Assembly (NCBI RefSeq): GCF_026810225.1 | Contig: NZ_CP113865.1 | Span: 411,001-475,000, forward strand | Source: Caldicellulosiruptor morganii | GTDB taxonomy: Bacteria; Bacillota; Thermoanaerobacteria; Caldicellulosiruptorales; Caldicellulosiruptoraceae | Direction of reading: 5' to 3' | DNA: 64,000 nt | In this document: one piece after another, positions 18,862-29,358 of the stretch | How the letters are laid out: every line of letters starts with the position of its first letter | How positions within the stretch are numbered: position 1 is the stretch's first letter | Translations under genes and position numbers: made by a program | The notes under the pieces: model-generated | Seen by the model: only the letters and a program-made list of their open reading frames with translations | What the model was told of the DNA's origin: nothing | Database searches by the model: none

Positions 18862-18900
18862 GTCCGACAGAAATACAGGGGTAGAATGGTCGGACTTTTC
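18862..18900 (+). terminator. candidate attenuator in the ilv leader
   Basis: GTCCGAC (18862-18868) pairs with GTCGGAC (18889-18895) and is followed by TTTTC. It lies downstream of the promoter and upstream of ilvB, so conditional termination is possible. No leader peptide rich in branched-chain codons and no T-box sequence are visible. Confidence 0.45.
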
Positions 18901-18922
18901 ATATATAAAGGGTGGGTTTTGG

Positions 18923-20533
18923 ATGAAGCAAAAGATGACGGTAGCACGGGCAATGGTAGAGGTATTGAAAAGTGAAGGTGTTGAGATTATCTTTGGCATT
19001 CCAGGTGCGGCAATTTATCCGTTTTACGATGCACTCTATAGCTCTGATATAAAACATGTCCTTGTGCGCACAGAGCAGGCAGCAGCACACGAGGCAAGCG
19101 GGTATGCGCGCACAACCGGAAAGGTTGGTGTGTGCGTTGCAACCTCTGGTCCGGGTGCAACAAATCTTATAACCGGCATTGCCACTGCATATATGGATTC
19201 TGTTCCCATTGTTGCTATTACAGGTCAGGTTAATTCAAGTTTAATCGGAAGAGATGTGTTCCAGGAAGTTGATATAACAGGTGCAACAGCTCCTTTTACA
19301 AAGCACAATTATCTTGTAAAAGACCCGAAAAAAATTGTCAGAATTTTAAAAGAGGCTTTTTATATTGCCTCAACAGGACGGCGCGGACCTGTTCTGATAG
19401 ATGTCCCCATAGATGTCCAGATGCAGGAGATTGAGTTTGAAATTCCAAAAGAAATTGACATTCCTGGTTACAAGCCGAAAGAAAGAGGGCATCCTCTTCA
19501 GATAAAAAGAGCTGTTGAAGCCATTGAAAATTCACAAAGACCGGTTATATGCAGTGGTGGGGGTGTGATTGCCTCAAAGGCATCTGAGGAGTTAAAAACT
19601 CTTGTCGAAAGGCAGAAAATTCCTGTTATTTCAACTTTGATGGGAATTGGAAGCATCCCCACAGATCATCCTTTTTATCTTGGTATGATAGGCTCACATG
19701 GTCAAAAAGAAGCAAACATAGCACTAAGACAGGCAGATCTTTTGATTGTGGTTGCTGCAAGACTTGCTGACAGGGCACTTGGCGATACTAAAATTACTGA
19801 GAATATGAAGATAATTCATATAGACATTGACCCTGCCGAGATTGGTAAAAATGTGGACACAAATATTCCAATTGTTGGTGATGCCAAAAGGGTGCTTGCC
19901 GAGATCAATAAAAGAATTTCAGAGAGAAAAGATTTCTGGGCACAGGAAATTAAGGCACAGAAGAGAGAGATTAAAGAAGATGGGAATCTGCATCCGTATG
20001 ATGTTTTAAAGGAGATTTCGAGAGTTTACAATGGCGATTATATAATCACAACAGATGTCGGGCAGCATCAGATCTGGGCAGCTCACAATGTGTATATAAA
20101 AGAGCCGGGGACTTTTATAACATCCGGCGGACTTGGCACCATGGGATATGGCGTACCTGCTGCAATTGGGGCTAAGTTTGGAAGACCGGATAAAGAGGTA
20201 ATCAGCATAACAGGTGATGGAAGTTTTCAGATGCTTTTGCAGGAGCTTGCAACAATAAAAAGGGAGCAGGTGCCGGTTAAAATTGTGCTTTTCAACAACA
20301 CAAGGCTTGGGATGGTTTATGAGCTTCAGAAGAAAAGATGCACCGGAAGGTTTATTGCAACGTGTCTGGATGGTAATCCGGATTTTATGATACTGGCAAA
20401 AGCCTACGGCATTGAAGGTATAAGGCTTGAGAGCAAGGAAAAGTTGAAAGAGGCTATTGAGATTATGAAAAACCACAGCGGTCCGTTTTTGCTTGAGGTT
20501 GTGACAAGCCCTGATGAGCCAACCATACCCTGA
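18923..20533 (+). CDS. ilvB: acetolactate synthase, large subunit
   Basis: The thiamine-diphosphate enzyme joins two pyruvates to acetolactate, or pyruvate and 2-oxobutyrate to acetohydroxybutyrate, the first shared step to valine, leucine and isoleucine. The 536-residue length is slightly short of the usual 550. Visible motifs are FGIPGAAIYPFYDAL near the N-terminus, the catalytic glutamate in RTEQAAAHEASGYAR, and the cofactor motif GDGSFQMLLQEL. The ATG at 18923 is chosen because ggtggg stands upstream and it matches the family N-terminus. It is followed by ilvN, ilvC and leuA. Confidence 0.95.
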   Translation: MKQKMTVARAMVEVLKSEGVEIIFGIPGAAIYPFYDALYSSDIKHVLVRTEQAAAHEASGYARTTGKVGVCVATSGPGATNLITGIATAYMDSVPIVAITGQVNSSLIGRDVFQEVDITGATAPFTKHNYLVKDPKKIVRILKEAFYIASTGRRGPVLIDVPIDVQMQEIEFEIPKEIDIPGYKPKERGHPLQIKRAVEAIENSQRPVICSGGGVIASKASEELKTLVERQKIPVISTLMGIGSIPTDHPFYLGMIGSHGQKEANIALRQADLLIVVAARLADRALGDTKITENMKIIHIDIDPAEIGKNVDTNIPIVGDAKRVLAEINKRISERKDFWAQEIKAQKREIKEDGNLHPYDVLKEISRVYNGDYIITTDVGQHQIWAAHNVYIKEPGTFITSGGLGTMGYGVPAAIGAKFGRPDKEVISITGDGSFQMLLQELATIKREQVPVKIVLFNNTRLGMVYELQKKRCTGRFIATCLDGNPDFMILAKAYGIEGIRLESKEKLKEAIEIMKNHSGPFLLEVVTSPDEPTIP

Positions 20534-20580
20534 AGTTTAACTGATATTTTCAAAACTTTTGATGATAGGGGGATGTCAAG

Positions 20581-21093
20581 GTGAAGTACACACTTTCTGT
20601 TCTGGTTGAAAACCACCCGGGTGTTTTGTCAAGGGTTGCCGGGCTTTTTTCAAGGAGGGGTTTTAACATCGACAGCCTTGCAGTTGGTGTTACAGAGGAC
20701 CCTGCAATATCACGCATGACAATTGTTGTGAACGGTGATGACTACATTGTTGAGCAGGTGACAAAGCAGCTAAACAAGCTGATTGATGTGATAAAGGTCA
20801 AAAAGCTTGACCCGAAAGAGGCTGTTGAAAGGGAGCTTGCACTCATCAAGGTAAATGCCAGCTCTCAAACGCGATCAGACATTATCCAGATTACAGAAAT
20901 ATTCAGAGCAAATATTGTTGATGTTTCAAAAGAGACACTTACAATTGAAATCTCCGGCGATGAGGACAAGATTGATGCGCTGATAGAGCTTTTAAAACAG
21001 TATGGAATTCGTGAGGTAGTCCGCACAGGACTTATTGCAATAGAGCGCGGAAATAAAGTGATATCAAAAAATAAATCTGAGGAGGATGAGTAA
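20581..21093 (+). CDS. ilvN: acetolactate synthase, small regulatory subunit
   Basis: The 170-residue subunit has an N-terminal ACT domain ([31 protein letters not shown]) that binds valine for feedback inhibition and a C-terminal domain that contacts the large subunit. The start is GTG with aggggg upstream. It lies 47 bases after ilvB and three bases before ilvC. Confidence 0.95.
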   Translation: MKYTLSVLVENHPGVLSRVAGLFSRRGFNIDSLAVGVTEDPAISRMTIVVNGDDYIVEQVTKQLNKLIDVIKVKKLDPKEAVERELALIKVNASSQTRSDIIQITEIFRANIVDVSKETLTIEISGDEDKIDALIELLKQYGIREVVRTGLIAIERGNKVISKNKSEEDE

Positions 21094-22098
<1,005 letters not shown>

Positions 22099-22114
22099 AG
22101 AGTGAGGGGTTTTG

Positions 22115-23638
22115 ATGAGCAGGAGAATTATAAGGATATTTGATACAACGCTCAGAGATGGTGAGCAAACACCGGGTGTTTCGCTCAATGTGAACGAAAA
22201 GCTTGAGATAGCAAAGCAGCTTGAAAGACTCAAGGTTGATGTTATAGAGGCAGGGTTTGCTATAGCCTCTCCGGGTGATTTTGAGGCTATAAAGACAATT
22301 TCTGAGAATATTAAGGATGCAGTTGTTGTGTCTCTGGCAAGGGCGGTTGAAAAGGACATCGACAGGGCGTATGAGGCGCTCAAAAACGCTCAAGCACCCA
22401 GAATTCACACATTCATTGCAACAAGCGATATTCACATGAAATATAAGCTCAAAATGACAGAGGATGAGGTTTTAGAGAGAGCAGTTGCAATGGTAAAGTA
22501 TGCAAAAAAGTATGTGTCCGATGTTGAGTTTTCATGCGAGGATGCAACACGTTCAAGGATAGAGTTTTTGATAAAGGTGTTTGACGCTGTTATAAAAGCT
22601 GGTGCAACGGTCATAAACATTCCCGACACGGTGGGCTACACAACACCCGAGGAGATGAAGAGGATTATAAGAGCACTGAAGGAAAACATTCCTGACATTG
22701 ACAGGGTTCAGATTTCTGTGCACTGCCACAACGACCTTGGACTTGCTGTTGCAAACTCACTTGCAGCGGTGGAGGAAGGCGTTCATCAGGTTGAGTGCAC
22801 AATAAATGGGCTTGGAGAGAGGGCAGGAAATGCTGCACTTGAGGAAATTGTAATGGCGCTAAAGACCAGAAAAGATTTTTACGATGTTGATGTTTTAATT
22901 GACACAACGCAGATTTACAGAACAAGCAAGCTTGTGTCGTCTTTGACAGGTGTGTTTGTTCAGCCAAACAAGGCGATTGTCGGTGCAAATGCGTTTGCGC
23001 ATGAGTCTGGAATTCACCAGCATGGCGTTCTGTCAGAGCGTTCTACTTATGAGATTATTGACCCTGTATCAATAGGGCTTCCCAAAAACAGGATGGTGCT
23101 TGGCAAGCACTCCGGGCGACATGCATTTGAAGAAAGACTCAAAGAGCTTGGATATACAGACCTTACGCGAGAAGAGATTGATGCTGCGTTTGAAAAATTC
23201 AAAGTGCTTGCTGATAAAAAGAAAATTGTGCTTGACAGGGACATAGAAGCACTGCTTGAGCAAAAATCTCTCAACATACCGGAGACATACGAGCTTGTTA
23301 AATTCCAGATCATAAGCGGAAATGATTTGATTTCAACAGCATCTGTCAGGGTAAAATCGGGTGAAGAAGAGTATGAAGAGGCAGCAACCGGTGATGGTCC
23401 TGTTGATGCAATCTTCAAGGCAATTGACAGAATCACCGGGCTTCAGGTTGAGCTTGATGATTACAGTATAAAGGCTGTCACCCAGGGCAGGGATGCTCTT
23501 GGTGAGGTAACAGTCAGGATCAAAAAAGACGGCAAGGCTTTTCTGGGGAGAGGCTTGTCCACAGATATTTTAGAGGCAAGTGCAAAGGCGTATATAAATG
23601 CTATAAACAAGATGCTGTATAAGATTTCGGAGGAGTGA
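22115..23638 (+). CDS. leuA: 2-isopropylmalate synthase
   Basis: The enzyme condenses acetyl-CoA and 2-oxoisovalerate, the first committed step to leucine. The 507-residue protein has the DRE-TIM signature [14 protein letters not shown] near the N-terminus, [13 protein letters not shown], and the catalytic [10 protein letters not shown]. The C-terminal 120 residues form the allosteric domain that senses leucine. The ATG at 22115 is preferred over the TTG just before it. It follows ilvC by 16 bases. leuC, leuD and leuB are not in this window. Confidence 0.93.
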   Translation: MSRRIIRIFDTTLRDGEQTPGVSLNVNEKLEIAKQLERLKVDVIEAGFAIASPGDFEAIKTISENIKDAVVVSLARAVEKDIDRAYEALKNAQAPRIHTFIATSDIHMKYKLKMTEDEVLERAVAMVKYAKKYVSDVEFSCEDATRSRIEFLIKVFDAVIKAGATVINIPDTVGYTTPEEMKRIIRALKENIPDIDRVQISVHCHNDLGLAVANSLAAVEEGVHQVECTINGLGERAGNAALEEIVMALKTRKDFYDVDVLIDTTQIYRTSKLVSSLTGVFVQPNKAIVGANAFAHESGIHQHGVLSERSTYEIIDPVSIGLPKNRMVLGKHSGRHAFEERLKELGYTDLTREEIDAAFEKFKVLADKKKIVLDRDIEALLEQKSLNIPETYELVKFQIISGNDLISTASVRVKSGEEEYEEAATGDGPVDAIFKAIDRITGLQVELDDYSIKAVTQGRDALGEVTVRIKKDGKAFLGRGLSTDILEASAKAYINAINKMLYKISEE

Positions 23639-23707
23639 AAATTGACTCTTTACAATTTTTCAAATTGGGGTTAAAATAATTACCAAATAAAAATCAATGG
23701 GTCAAAG

Positions 23708-23820
23708 GGGTGCAGGAAAGTGATAATACGAATATGCGGCATAATTACAGGTTTTATATCAATAATTAGAAAGGGAATAATTAAACTTATTTATAAAATT
23801 TCATATGCCGCATTGCACCC
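23708..23820 (+). ncRNA. structured leader RNA candidate
   Basis: Two stems nest: GGGTGCA (23708-23714) with TGCACCC (23814-23820), and ATGCGGCAT (23734-23742) with ATGCCGCAT (23805-23813). The 3' halves abut, while the 5' halves are separated by a 19-base one-sided bulge. An inner TTTTATA/TATAAAA pairing extends the helix. I know no riboswitch class that it fits. Confidence 0.45.
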
Positions 23821-23913
23821 ATTTTGGCCTGTGTATGTTAAGGTGGGGTTTTTCAAAAGACCCCTGGGGCATCTTTAAACTATAGGAGATTGAAGCTTAA
23901 ATTGAATTTTACA

Positions 23914-23948
23914 AGCCCAGCCAGATCTGCACAGGCTGGGCTTTTTTG
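23914..23948 (+). terminator. terminator just before citramalate synthase
   Basis: AGCCCAGCC (23914-23922) pairs with GGCTGGGCT (23934-23942), followed by TTTTTT. It ends 25 bases before the next start codon, so it either ends the ilv-leu transcript or acts as an attenuator. Confidence 0.75.
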
Positions 23949-23972
23949 ATTTTAAAAAAGGAGGGGTTTTCA

Positions 23973-25553
23973 TTGGCAGATAACAGGGAGATTATCATCT
24001 ATGACTCAACGCTCAGAGATGGTGCCCAGGCCGGCGGAATTTCATTTACCTTAGAGGACAAGCTGAAAATTGTGGACAGGCTTGACAAATTCGGGGTCAA
24101 ATTCATTGAAGCAGGGAATCCGGGCTCCAATGTCAAAGACCAGGAGTTTTTTGCAAGAGTAAAGAAGATGAATCTTAAAAATGCAAAGCTTATTGCATTT
24201 GGGTCAACAAGGCGTGTTGGTATTGATGTAAAAGATGATCCCAATATAAAATCGCTCATCGCGGCAGATACCGAAGCGGTTGCAATTTTTGGGAAGTCCT
24301 GGGATTTTCATGTTAAAGAGGTTTTGAAAACTACAGAAGAGGAAAATCTGCAGATGATTTATGACACCATAAAATATCTAAAGTCTCTGGGCAAATACGT
24401 GGTGTTTGACGCTGAACATTTCTTTGATGGGTACAAAAACAATAGAAGTTATGCTCTTGAGACTTTGAAGGTTGCAAAAGAGGCAGGAGCAGATTCTCTG
24501 GACCTTTGCGATACAAACGGCGGAACATTTCCCATGGACATCTACAACATCACAAAAGAGGTTGTTCAGATGTTTCCGGACACCTTAATAGGAATTCACT
24601 GTCACAATGACACAGGCATGGCTGTTGCAAATTCCATCATGGCAGTGCTTGCCGGTGCACGTCAGGTTCAGGGGACAATCAATGGCTATGGTGAGCGATG
24701 TGGAAATGCGGATTTGATCACGCTTATTCCAAATCTTCAGCTAAAGCTTGGGTTTAAATGTGTGCCCGATGAGAGTATCAAGCACCTTACATCTCTTTCA
24801 AGGTATGTTGCAGAGATTGCCAATATGATACCAAACGAAAGAGCACCATATGTTGGGGCGTATGCATTTACTCACAAGGCCGGTATGCATATTGATGCTG
24901 TCAAGAAAAACCCGGCGTCGTTTGAGCATATCAACCCCGAGATTGTTGGAAATACAAGAAGAATAGTGCTGTCTGAGGTTGCGGGAAGATCTACAGTTCT
25001 TGATAAAATCCGCGAGATTGACCCGACAGTTACAAAAGACTCACCTGTGACAAAAGATATTATAGATGAGCTAAAGCGTTTGGAGAATGAAGGGTATCAG
25101 TTTGAGTCTGCAGAGGCTTCGTTTGAGATGCTAATCAGAAAAAAACTCGGGCTTTACCAGCCGTTCTTTACACTGAAAGAATTCAAGGTGCTGATAAACG
25201 AGCCGGCAGTGGACTACAGCTCATCCGCAATTGTCAAGATTGCGGTGGATGGTGTCACAGCAATTACAGCAGCTGAAGGCGATGGACCTGTTCATGCCTT
25301 GGATAGCGCTTTGAGGAAGGCTTTAGAAAAGTTCTACCCGGAGCTAAAAGAGGTTCACCTTGTTGACTACAAGGTAAGAGTTTTAAATGCCGAGACAGCA
25401 ACCGCTGCAAAGGTTCGTGTATTGATTGAGTCAACAGACGGCAAGGATACATGGACAACCGTAGGTGTTTCAACAGACATTGTCAATGCAAGCTGGATTG
25501 CCCTTGTTGACTCTTTGGAGTATAAACTTTGCAAGGAGAAGGCTTTGAAATAA
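23973..25553 (+). CDS. cimA: (R)-citramalate synthase
   Basis: The protein belongs to the LeuA family but is of the CimA type, which condenses acetyl-CoA with pyruvate and opens the threonine-independent route to 2-oxobutyrate and isoleucine. The 526-residue length and the opening REIIIYDSTLRDGAQAGGIS, with DGAQ in place of DGEQ, fit that subfamily. HCHNDTGMAVANS and THKAGMHIDAV are the other active-site segments, and a regulatory domain follows. The TTG start is chosen for the aaggagggg site upstream. Homocitrate activity is less likely. Confidence 0.88.
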   Translation: MADNREIIIYDSTLRDGAQAGGISFTLEDKLKIVDRLDKFGVKFIEAGNPGSNVKDQEFFARVKKMNLKNAKLIAFGSTRRVGIDVKDDPNIKSLIAADTEAVAIFGKSWDFHVKEVLKTTEEENLQMIYDTIKYLKSLGKYVVFDAEHFFDGYKNNRSYALETLKVAKEAGADSLDLCDTNGGTFPMDIYNITKEVVQMFPDTLIGIHCHNDTGMAVANSIMAVLAGARQVQGTINGYGERCGNADLITLIPNLQLKLGFKCVPDESIKHLTSLSRYVAEIANMIPNERAPYVGAYAFTHKAGMHIDAVKKNPASFEHINPEIVGNTRRIVLSEVAGRSTVLDKIREIDPTVTKDSPVTKDIIDELKRLENEGYQFESAEASFEMLIRKKLGLYQPFFTLKEFKVLINEPAVDYSSSAIVKIAVDGVTAITAAEGDGPVHALDSALRKALEKFYPELKEVHLVDYKVRVLNAETATAAKVRVLIESTDGKDTWTTVGVSTDIVNASWIALVDSLEYKLCKEKALK

Positions 25554-25710
25554 GAGAAAATTAAGAATAGTTTGCTTATATTAGAATCAGAATAATTTCC
25601 AATAAAAATTACAGAGATGGCATTTATTCAAAAAATCTATTTTAAAAACTCTAAAATCGTGGTATTATTATAAAAGTAAGTTTAATTTCAAAAAAGGAGG
25701 CAAAGACAAA

Positions 25711-25884
25711 ATGGCATATTACATCACAGATGATTGTATTTCCTGCGGCGCATGCGAAAGCGAATGCCCGGTTCAGTGCATTTCACCTGGCGAGGGCAAG
25801 TATGTAATCAATGAAGAAGAGTGCATTTCATGTGGTGCATGCGCAAATGTATGCCCAGTTGATGCTCCAAAGCCAAGAGATTAA
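25711..25884 (+). CDS. 2[4Fe-4S] ferredoxin
   Basis: This 57-residue protein is a clostridial-type electron carrier. Two cluster motifs are seen: CISCGACESECPVQC and CISCGACANVCPVDA. An aaggaggc site lies nine bases before the ATG, and a terminator follows 17 bases after the stop, so it is a single-gene unit. Such ferredoxins supply low-potential electrons, for example from pyruvate oxidation to hydrogenase or nitrogenase, though no partner is fixed by the context. Confidence 0.95.
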   Translation: MAYYITDDCISCGACESECPVQCISPGEGKYVINEEECISCGACANVCPVDAPKPRD

Positions 25885-25900
25885 TCTTTTTTATCACAGA

Positions 25901-25940
25901 AAAGACCGGGTAATTCTTTTTCTTGCCCGGTCTTTAACTT
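25901..25940 (+). terminator. ferredoxin terminator
   Basis: AAAGACCGGG (25901-25910) pairs with CCCGGTCTTT (25926-25935). Confidence 0.85.
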
Positions 25941-25977
25941 ATTTTACATAAATACAAAATGAGAGGTTGAGGAGGAT

Positions 25978-26535
25978 TTGAAGAGGCTCTACATTCCGGT
26001 ATCAAATGATGAGGAGATAAAGAGTTTAAAAGCAGGGCAAGAGGTTCTTGTCAGCGGCAGGCTCTTTGTTGCACGGGATGCCGCGCATAAAAGGCTTTTT
26101 GAGATGATACAAAGGGGGCAGGATATTTCTATTAACTTTAAAAATGGTGCTATTTACTATATGGGACCGTGCCCTGAAAAGCCCGGCGAGGTGATAGGAC
26201 CCTGCGGTCCTACAACAGCCGGAAGAATGGATATATATACCCCTTTGATGCTTGAACTTGGTGTAAAAGTTTTGATAGGGAAGGGCAAAAGAAGTCAACA
26301 GGTAAAAGAAGCTATAAAGAAGCACAGCAGTGTTTACCTTGCCACGTTTGGCGGTGCTGCAGTTTTGATTCAAAGCTGTGTGAAGTCACAGAGGGTTGTC
26401 ATGTTTGAAGAACTCGGGGCTGAGGCAATAAGAGAGATTGAGGTTGAAGATCTGCCTTGCATTGTTGCAGTAGATTCACAGGGAGAAGATATATATGAGA
26501 TTGGACCGGGAAAGTATGCAGGAAATTTTAAATAA
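25978..26535 (+). CDS. fumarase/tartrate dehydratase beta subunit
   Basis: The 185-residue protein is the beta subunit of the class I two-subunit fumarate hydratases. Family segments are VLVSGRLFVARDAAHKRL, YYMGPCP, GPCGPTTAGRMD and ATFGGAAVL. The start is TTG with gaggagg seven bases upstream. The alpha subunit, which binds most of the iron-sulfur cluster, is usually adjacent but is not in this window. It overlaps the start of the decarboxylase gene by 20 bases. Confidence 0.85.
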   Translation: MKRLYIPVSNDEEIKSLKAGQEVLVSGRLFVARDAAHKRLFEMIQRGQDISINFKNGAIYYMGPCPEKPGEVIGPCGPTTAGRMDIYTPLMLELGVKVLIGKGKRSQQVKEAIKKHSSVYLATFGGAAVLIQSCVKSQRVVMFEELGAEAIREIEVEDLPCIVAVDSQGEDIYEIGPGKYAGNFK

Positions 26536-27880
26536 CTTGAAGATTTTAAATAGCCTCAAAAATTACAACTATCAGCGACTTCATATGCCGGGGCACAAAG
26601 GAATAGAAGAAATTTTCCCGGATAGCATCAAAAATGCGTATCCGTATTTTGATGTCACAGAGACAATTTACACAGATGACCTTCTGAATCCGTCGGGGTT
26701 TATAAAAGAATTTCTGGAAGATATAAATGACTTTTTTGGCTCAGGATATTCATTTTTGTCTCTTCAGGGCTCAACACACCTTCTTCAATCCTGTATAGCT
26801 GCGTTATCAAAGCCTTTTGGCAGCATACTTATAAACAGGGATGCGCACAGGAGCATTTACAGCATTGCAAAGATTTTAAAGCTTGACATAGATTACATCT
26901 TCCCACAGTATGACTCAAGACTCGGGATTTACACATATATAAATGCCGAGGAGTTTGAAAAGAGTTTAAGAGAAACAAAGTCAGAGATTGTTATAATCAC
27001 CTCTCCATCATACTATGGGGTAAATCAGGATATAAAGACTTTTGCCAAACTTTCCAAAAGATATAATAAGAAACTAATAGTGGACCAGGCTCACGGGGGA
27101 TATTACAAATTTGCGGGCAAACAGACAGCTTTAGATGAGGGGGCGGACATATGTATTGTAAGTCTTCACAAGACACTGCCCTGTCCGAACCAGTCGGCTC
27201 TGCTTTTGTCGAATTTAAATGACAATAGAAGGCTGAGTGAGATTCTTGTAAGCCTTCACACATCAAGTCCGTCGTTTGTGCTTTTGATGTGGAGTGAGTA
27301 TGGGATAGAGTTTTCAAAAAGGTTTGGCAAAAGGCTGTATCACGATGTTTTAAGGATGTTAGATGAGATCTCTCTGCCGGTTTTGATATATACAAACCAC
27401 CGGTTGAGAAATGTAGATAAGTTGAAGCTTCTTTTAAATTTTAGGGACTTGGGCTTTGGGCTTGAAGATATAAAAGCGCTTCTTTCCAAGTACTCCATTG
27501 TACCCGAGTCAATTGATGCGGGGAGGATTCTATTTTATTTTTCCTTTATGGATAGCCTTTCTAACTTTGAAAATTTGAAAAGCTTTTTTTATGATATAAT
27601 AAGTAAAAAAGATAAATTGAAAGAAGAAACATTTTCTCTGCCACCAAGGCCGAAAAAGGTTTTGAAGATTTATGAAGTGGATGAATACAAAAAGACAAAG
27701 CTGAAGCTAAAAGATGCAGCCGGGCGAGTATGTGCAAAGGCAATAGTTCCTTACACGCCTGGCTGTCCTGTGGTGGTTGAGGGTGAGGTCATAGATAAAG
27801 ATGCTATAGAGTACTTAGCAGCTATCTTTGGGAATCACTTTATAGAAGAGAATGAGGTTGATGTAATTGATGAGAGGTAA
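26516..27880 (+). CDS. Orn/Lys/Arg-type PLP decarboxylase
   Basis: The 454-residue protein matches the short aminotransferase-like decarboxylases found before tmk in Firmicutes (yaaO position). QRLHMPGHKG is the family N-terminal motif and VSLHKTLPCPNQS contains the lysine that should bind pyridoxal phosphate. The usual product is a polyamine precursor such as agmatine or cadaverine; substrate choice cannot be read. The ATG at 26516 lies inside the preceding gene, and its end overlaps tmk by 11 bases, so translation is coupled. Confidence 0.85.
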   Translation: MQEILNNLKILNSLKNYNYQRLHMPGHKGIEEIFPDSIKNAYPYFDVTETIYTDDLLNPSGFIKEFLEDINDFFGSGYSFLSLQGSTHLLQSCIAALSKPFGSILINRDAHRSIYSIAKILKLDIDYIFPQYDSRLGIYTYINAEEFEKSLRETKSEIVIITSPSYYGVNQDIKTFAKLSKRYNKKLIVDQAHGGYYKFAGKQTALDEGADICIVSLHKTLPCPNQSALLLSNLNDNRRLSEILVSLHTSSPSFVLLMWSEYGIEFSKRFGKRLYHDVLRMLDEISLPVLIYTNHRLRNVDKLKLLLNFRDLGFGLEDIKALLSKYSIVPESIDAGRILFYFSFMDSLSNFENLKSFFYDIISKKDKLKEETFSLPPRPKKVLKIYEVDEYKKTKLKLKDAAGRVCAKAIVPYTPGCPVVVEGEVIDKDAIEYLAAIFGNHFIEENEVDVIDER

Positions 27881-28493
27881 GTTTATTGTATTTGAAGGCA
27901 ATGACGGCTCTGGCAAGACCACTCAGCTTTTGAAGGTGGAAAAGTATTTAAAACAAAAGGGCTACAGGGTTATTACAACCAGAGAACCCGGTGGGACAGA
28001 GATAGGATACAGAATAAGAAAGCTTCTTTTGGACCCTGTGTGCAAAATGGATGGGCTTACTGAAGCTTTGCTTCTTGCAGCCGACAGGAATGAGCATGTA
28101 AAAAATGTTCTGATTCCTGCTCTTGAAGAAGGATATGTTGTAATTTGTGACAGATATATTTTGAGCAGTGTGGTGTATCAGGGCATTGCACGGGGAGTTG
28201 GCATTGAGAATATCTTAAGGCTCAATTCTATCTTTGAAGAAAAGCTAAAACCTGATTTGTATATTGTCCTGACCGCAAGACCTGAGATTGCAATAAAGAG
28301 GCTTAAAATGGCCGGCAAAACTGACAGAATTGATATTGAAGATATAGACTTTCATACAAAAGTTTACAATGGTTTCAAAGAGGTTGTTCAGAGGTTTGAA
28401 AGGTGTGTGAACATTGAGGCAGAAGGCACAGTTGATGAGGTGTTTGAAGGGGTGTGCAGTGTGGTAGATGAGCTTTTAAAAGCAGAACAATAA
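27870..28493 (+). CDS. tmk: thymidylate kinase
   Basis: The kinase phosphorylates dTMP to dTDP. The 207-residue protein has the P-loop EGNDGSGKTTQ (about residues 8-18), the dTMP-binding TREPGGTEIG, and the DRYILSSVVYQG segment. The next five genes keep the order known from Bacillus (tmk, yaaQ, yaaR, holB, yaaT). Confidence 0.95.
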   Translation: MRGKFIVFEGNDGSGKTTQLLKVEKYLKQKGYRVITTREPGGTEIGYRIRKLLLDPVCKMDGLTEALLLAADRNEHVKNVLIPALEEGYVVICDRYILSSVVYQGIARGVGIENILRLNSIFEEKLKPDLYIVLTARPEIAIKRLKMAGKTDRIDIEDIDFHTKVYNGFKEVVQRFERCVNIEAEGTVDEVFEGVCSVVDELLKAEQ

Positions 28494-28526
28494 AAATGGT
28501 ATTATGGAAGGAGAGCAGGAAAGAGT

Positions 28527-28856
28527 ATGAAGCTGATTGTTGCTATAATTCAGAACGAGGATGTGGGAAGACTTTTGGACAGTCTTCAGAAGGAAGGTAT
28601 AATGGCGACAAAACTTTCAACTTCGGGTGGTTTTTTGCGCTCCGGGAATACAACTCTTTTGATTGGTGTTGAGGATGACAGGGTGGGAGAGGTGATTGAT
28701 TTAATATCTCAAAAATGCAAAACGAGAAAGCAGCTTGTATCCTCGCCTGTTACAAATAATCCTTCGGTGGGTGCATACATCCCGTATCCGATAGAGATTA
28801 CAATTGGCGGTGCAACCGTTTTTGTCATCAATATTGAGAGATTTGAGAAGGTTTAG
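28527..28856 (+). CDS. darA: PII-like cyclic-di-AMP receptor
   Basis: The 109-residue protein is a trimeric PII-like receptor that binds cyclic-di-AMP. The start MKLIVAIIQNEDVGRLLDSL and the glycine-rich loop STSGGFLRSGNTTLLIG match the DarA/PstA (YaaQ) family. It is unrelated in function to the GlnK and NifI PII proteins further on. It stands between tmk and yaaR as in Bacillus. Confidence 0.9.
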   Translation: MKLIVAIIQNEDVGRLLDSLQKEGIMATKLSTSGGFLRSGNTTLLIGVEDDRVGEVIDLISQKCKTRKQLVSSPVTNNPSVGAYIPYPIEITIGGATVFVINIERFEKV

Positions 28857-28895
28857 TAAATATAGAAAATATATTTAAAGAAGTGAGAAGAGAAG

Positions 28896-29342
28896 ATGAG
28901 GATAGAAGATGTAAAAAGAAATAGTATTACCAATGTAACATTTTTTCAGGACCCGAAAAAGGTTGAAAAAAAGCAGGAGAATTTTTCGGTGTATATCAAG
29001 CAGCTTGAGAGGCAGCAGATAGTCGAGAGGATAAAAGAGCTCATAGAAAAGATAGACTCTTTAGGCAAATCTCTTGCCCAGAAGATGGATTTGCTTACTT
29101 TGAAAGAGTATAAGAAGTATATTCGAGAGCTTTTGTCGTATACCGTTTTCTCTTCACATGAATATTTTAAAGAAAGTCTTTTTGGCAAAAAAGGCAGGCA
29201 TAAGGTGTTTGGGATTGTAAAGAAAATAGATGAAAAAATGGACCTGCTGACTCAGGAGATTATTAAAAAAGAAGCTGATAATATAAAAGTTCTGTCATAC
29301 GTAGATGAAATAAAGGGGCTTTTGATAGACTTATTCACATAG
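28896..29342 (+). CDS. yaaR: YaaR/DUF327 family protein
   Basis: This 148-residue, helical, charged protein has the position and size of yaaR. Typical sequence such as EYKKYIRELLSYTVFSSHEYFKE and KVFGIVKKIDEKMDLLT supports the DUF327 family, whose role is unknown. It has a short spacer to holB. Confidence 0.85.
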   Translation: MRIEDVKRNSITNVTFFQDPKKVEKKQENFSVYIKQLERQQIVERIKELIEKIDSLGKSLAQKMDLLTLKEYKKYIRELLSYTVFSSHEYFKESLFGKKGRHKVFGIVKKIDEKMDLLTQEIIKKEADNIKVLSYVDEIKGLLIDLFT

Positions 29343-29358
29343 AAGGTGAAGGTAGAAG

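Larger units (their letters stand above)
23639..23972 (+). other. leader region between leuA and citramalate synthase
   Basis: The 334-base gap has no gene. It contains a long nested inverted repeat (23708-23820), a smaller GGGGT/ACCCC hairpin near 23845-23870, and a strong terminator (23914-23948). This layout suggests a regulated leader rather than plain spacer. Confidence 0.55.

Noticed and set aside
18761-18900. CodY box before ilvB
   Set aside because: GAAAATT/AATTTTC repeats are present but do not match the CodY consensus well.
23639-23972. T-box leader before citramalate synthase
   Set aside because: No AGGGTGG...ACCGCG-type antiterminator sequence and no recognisable specifier stem.
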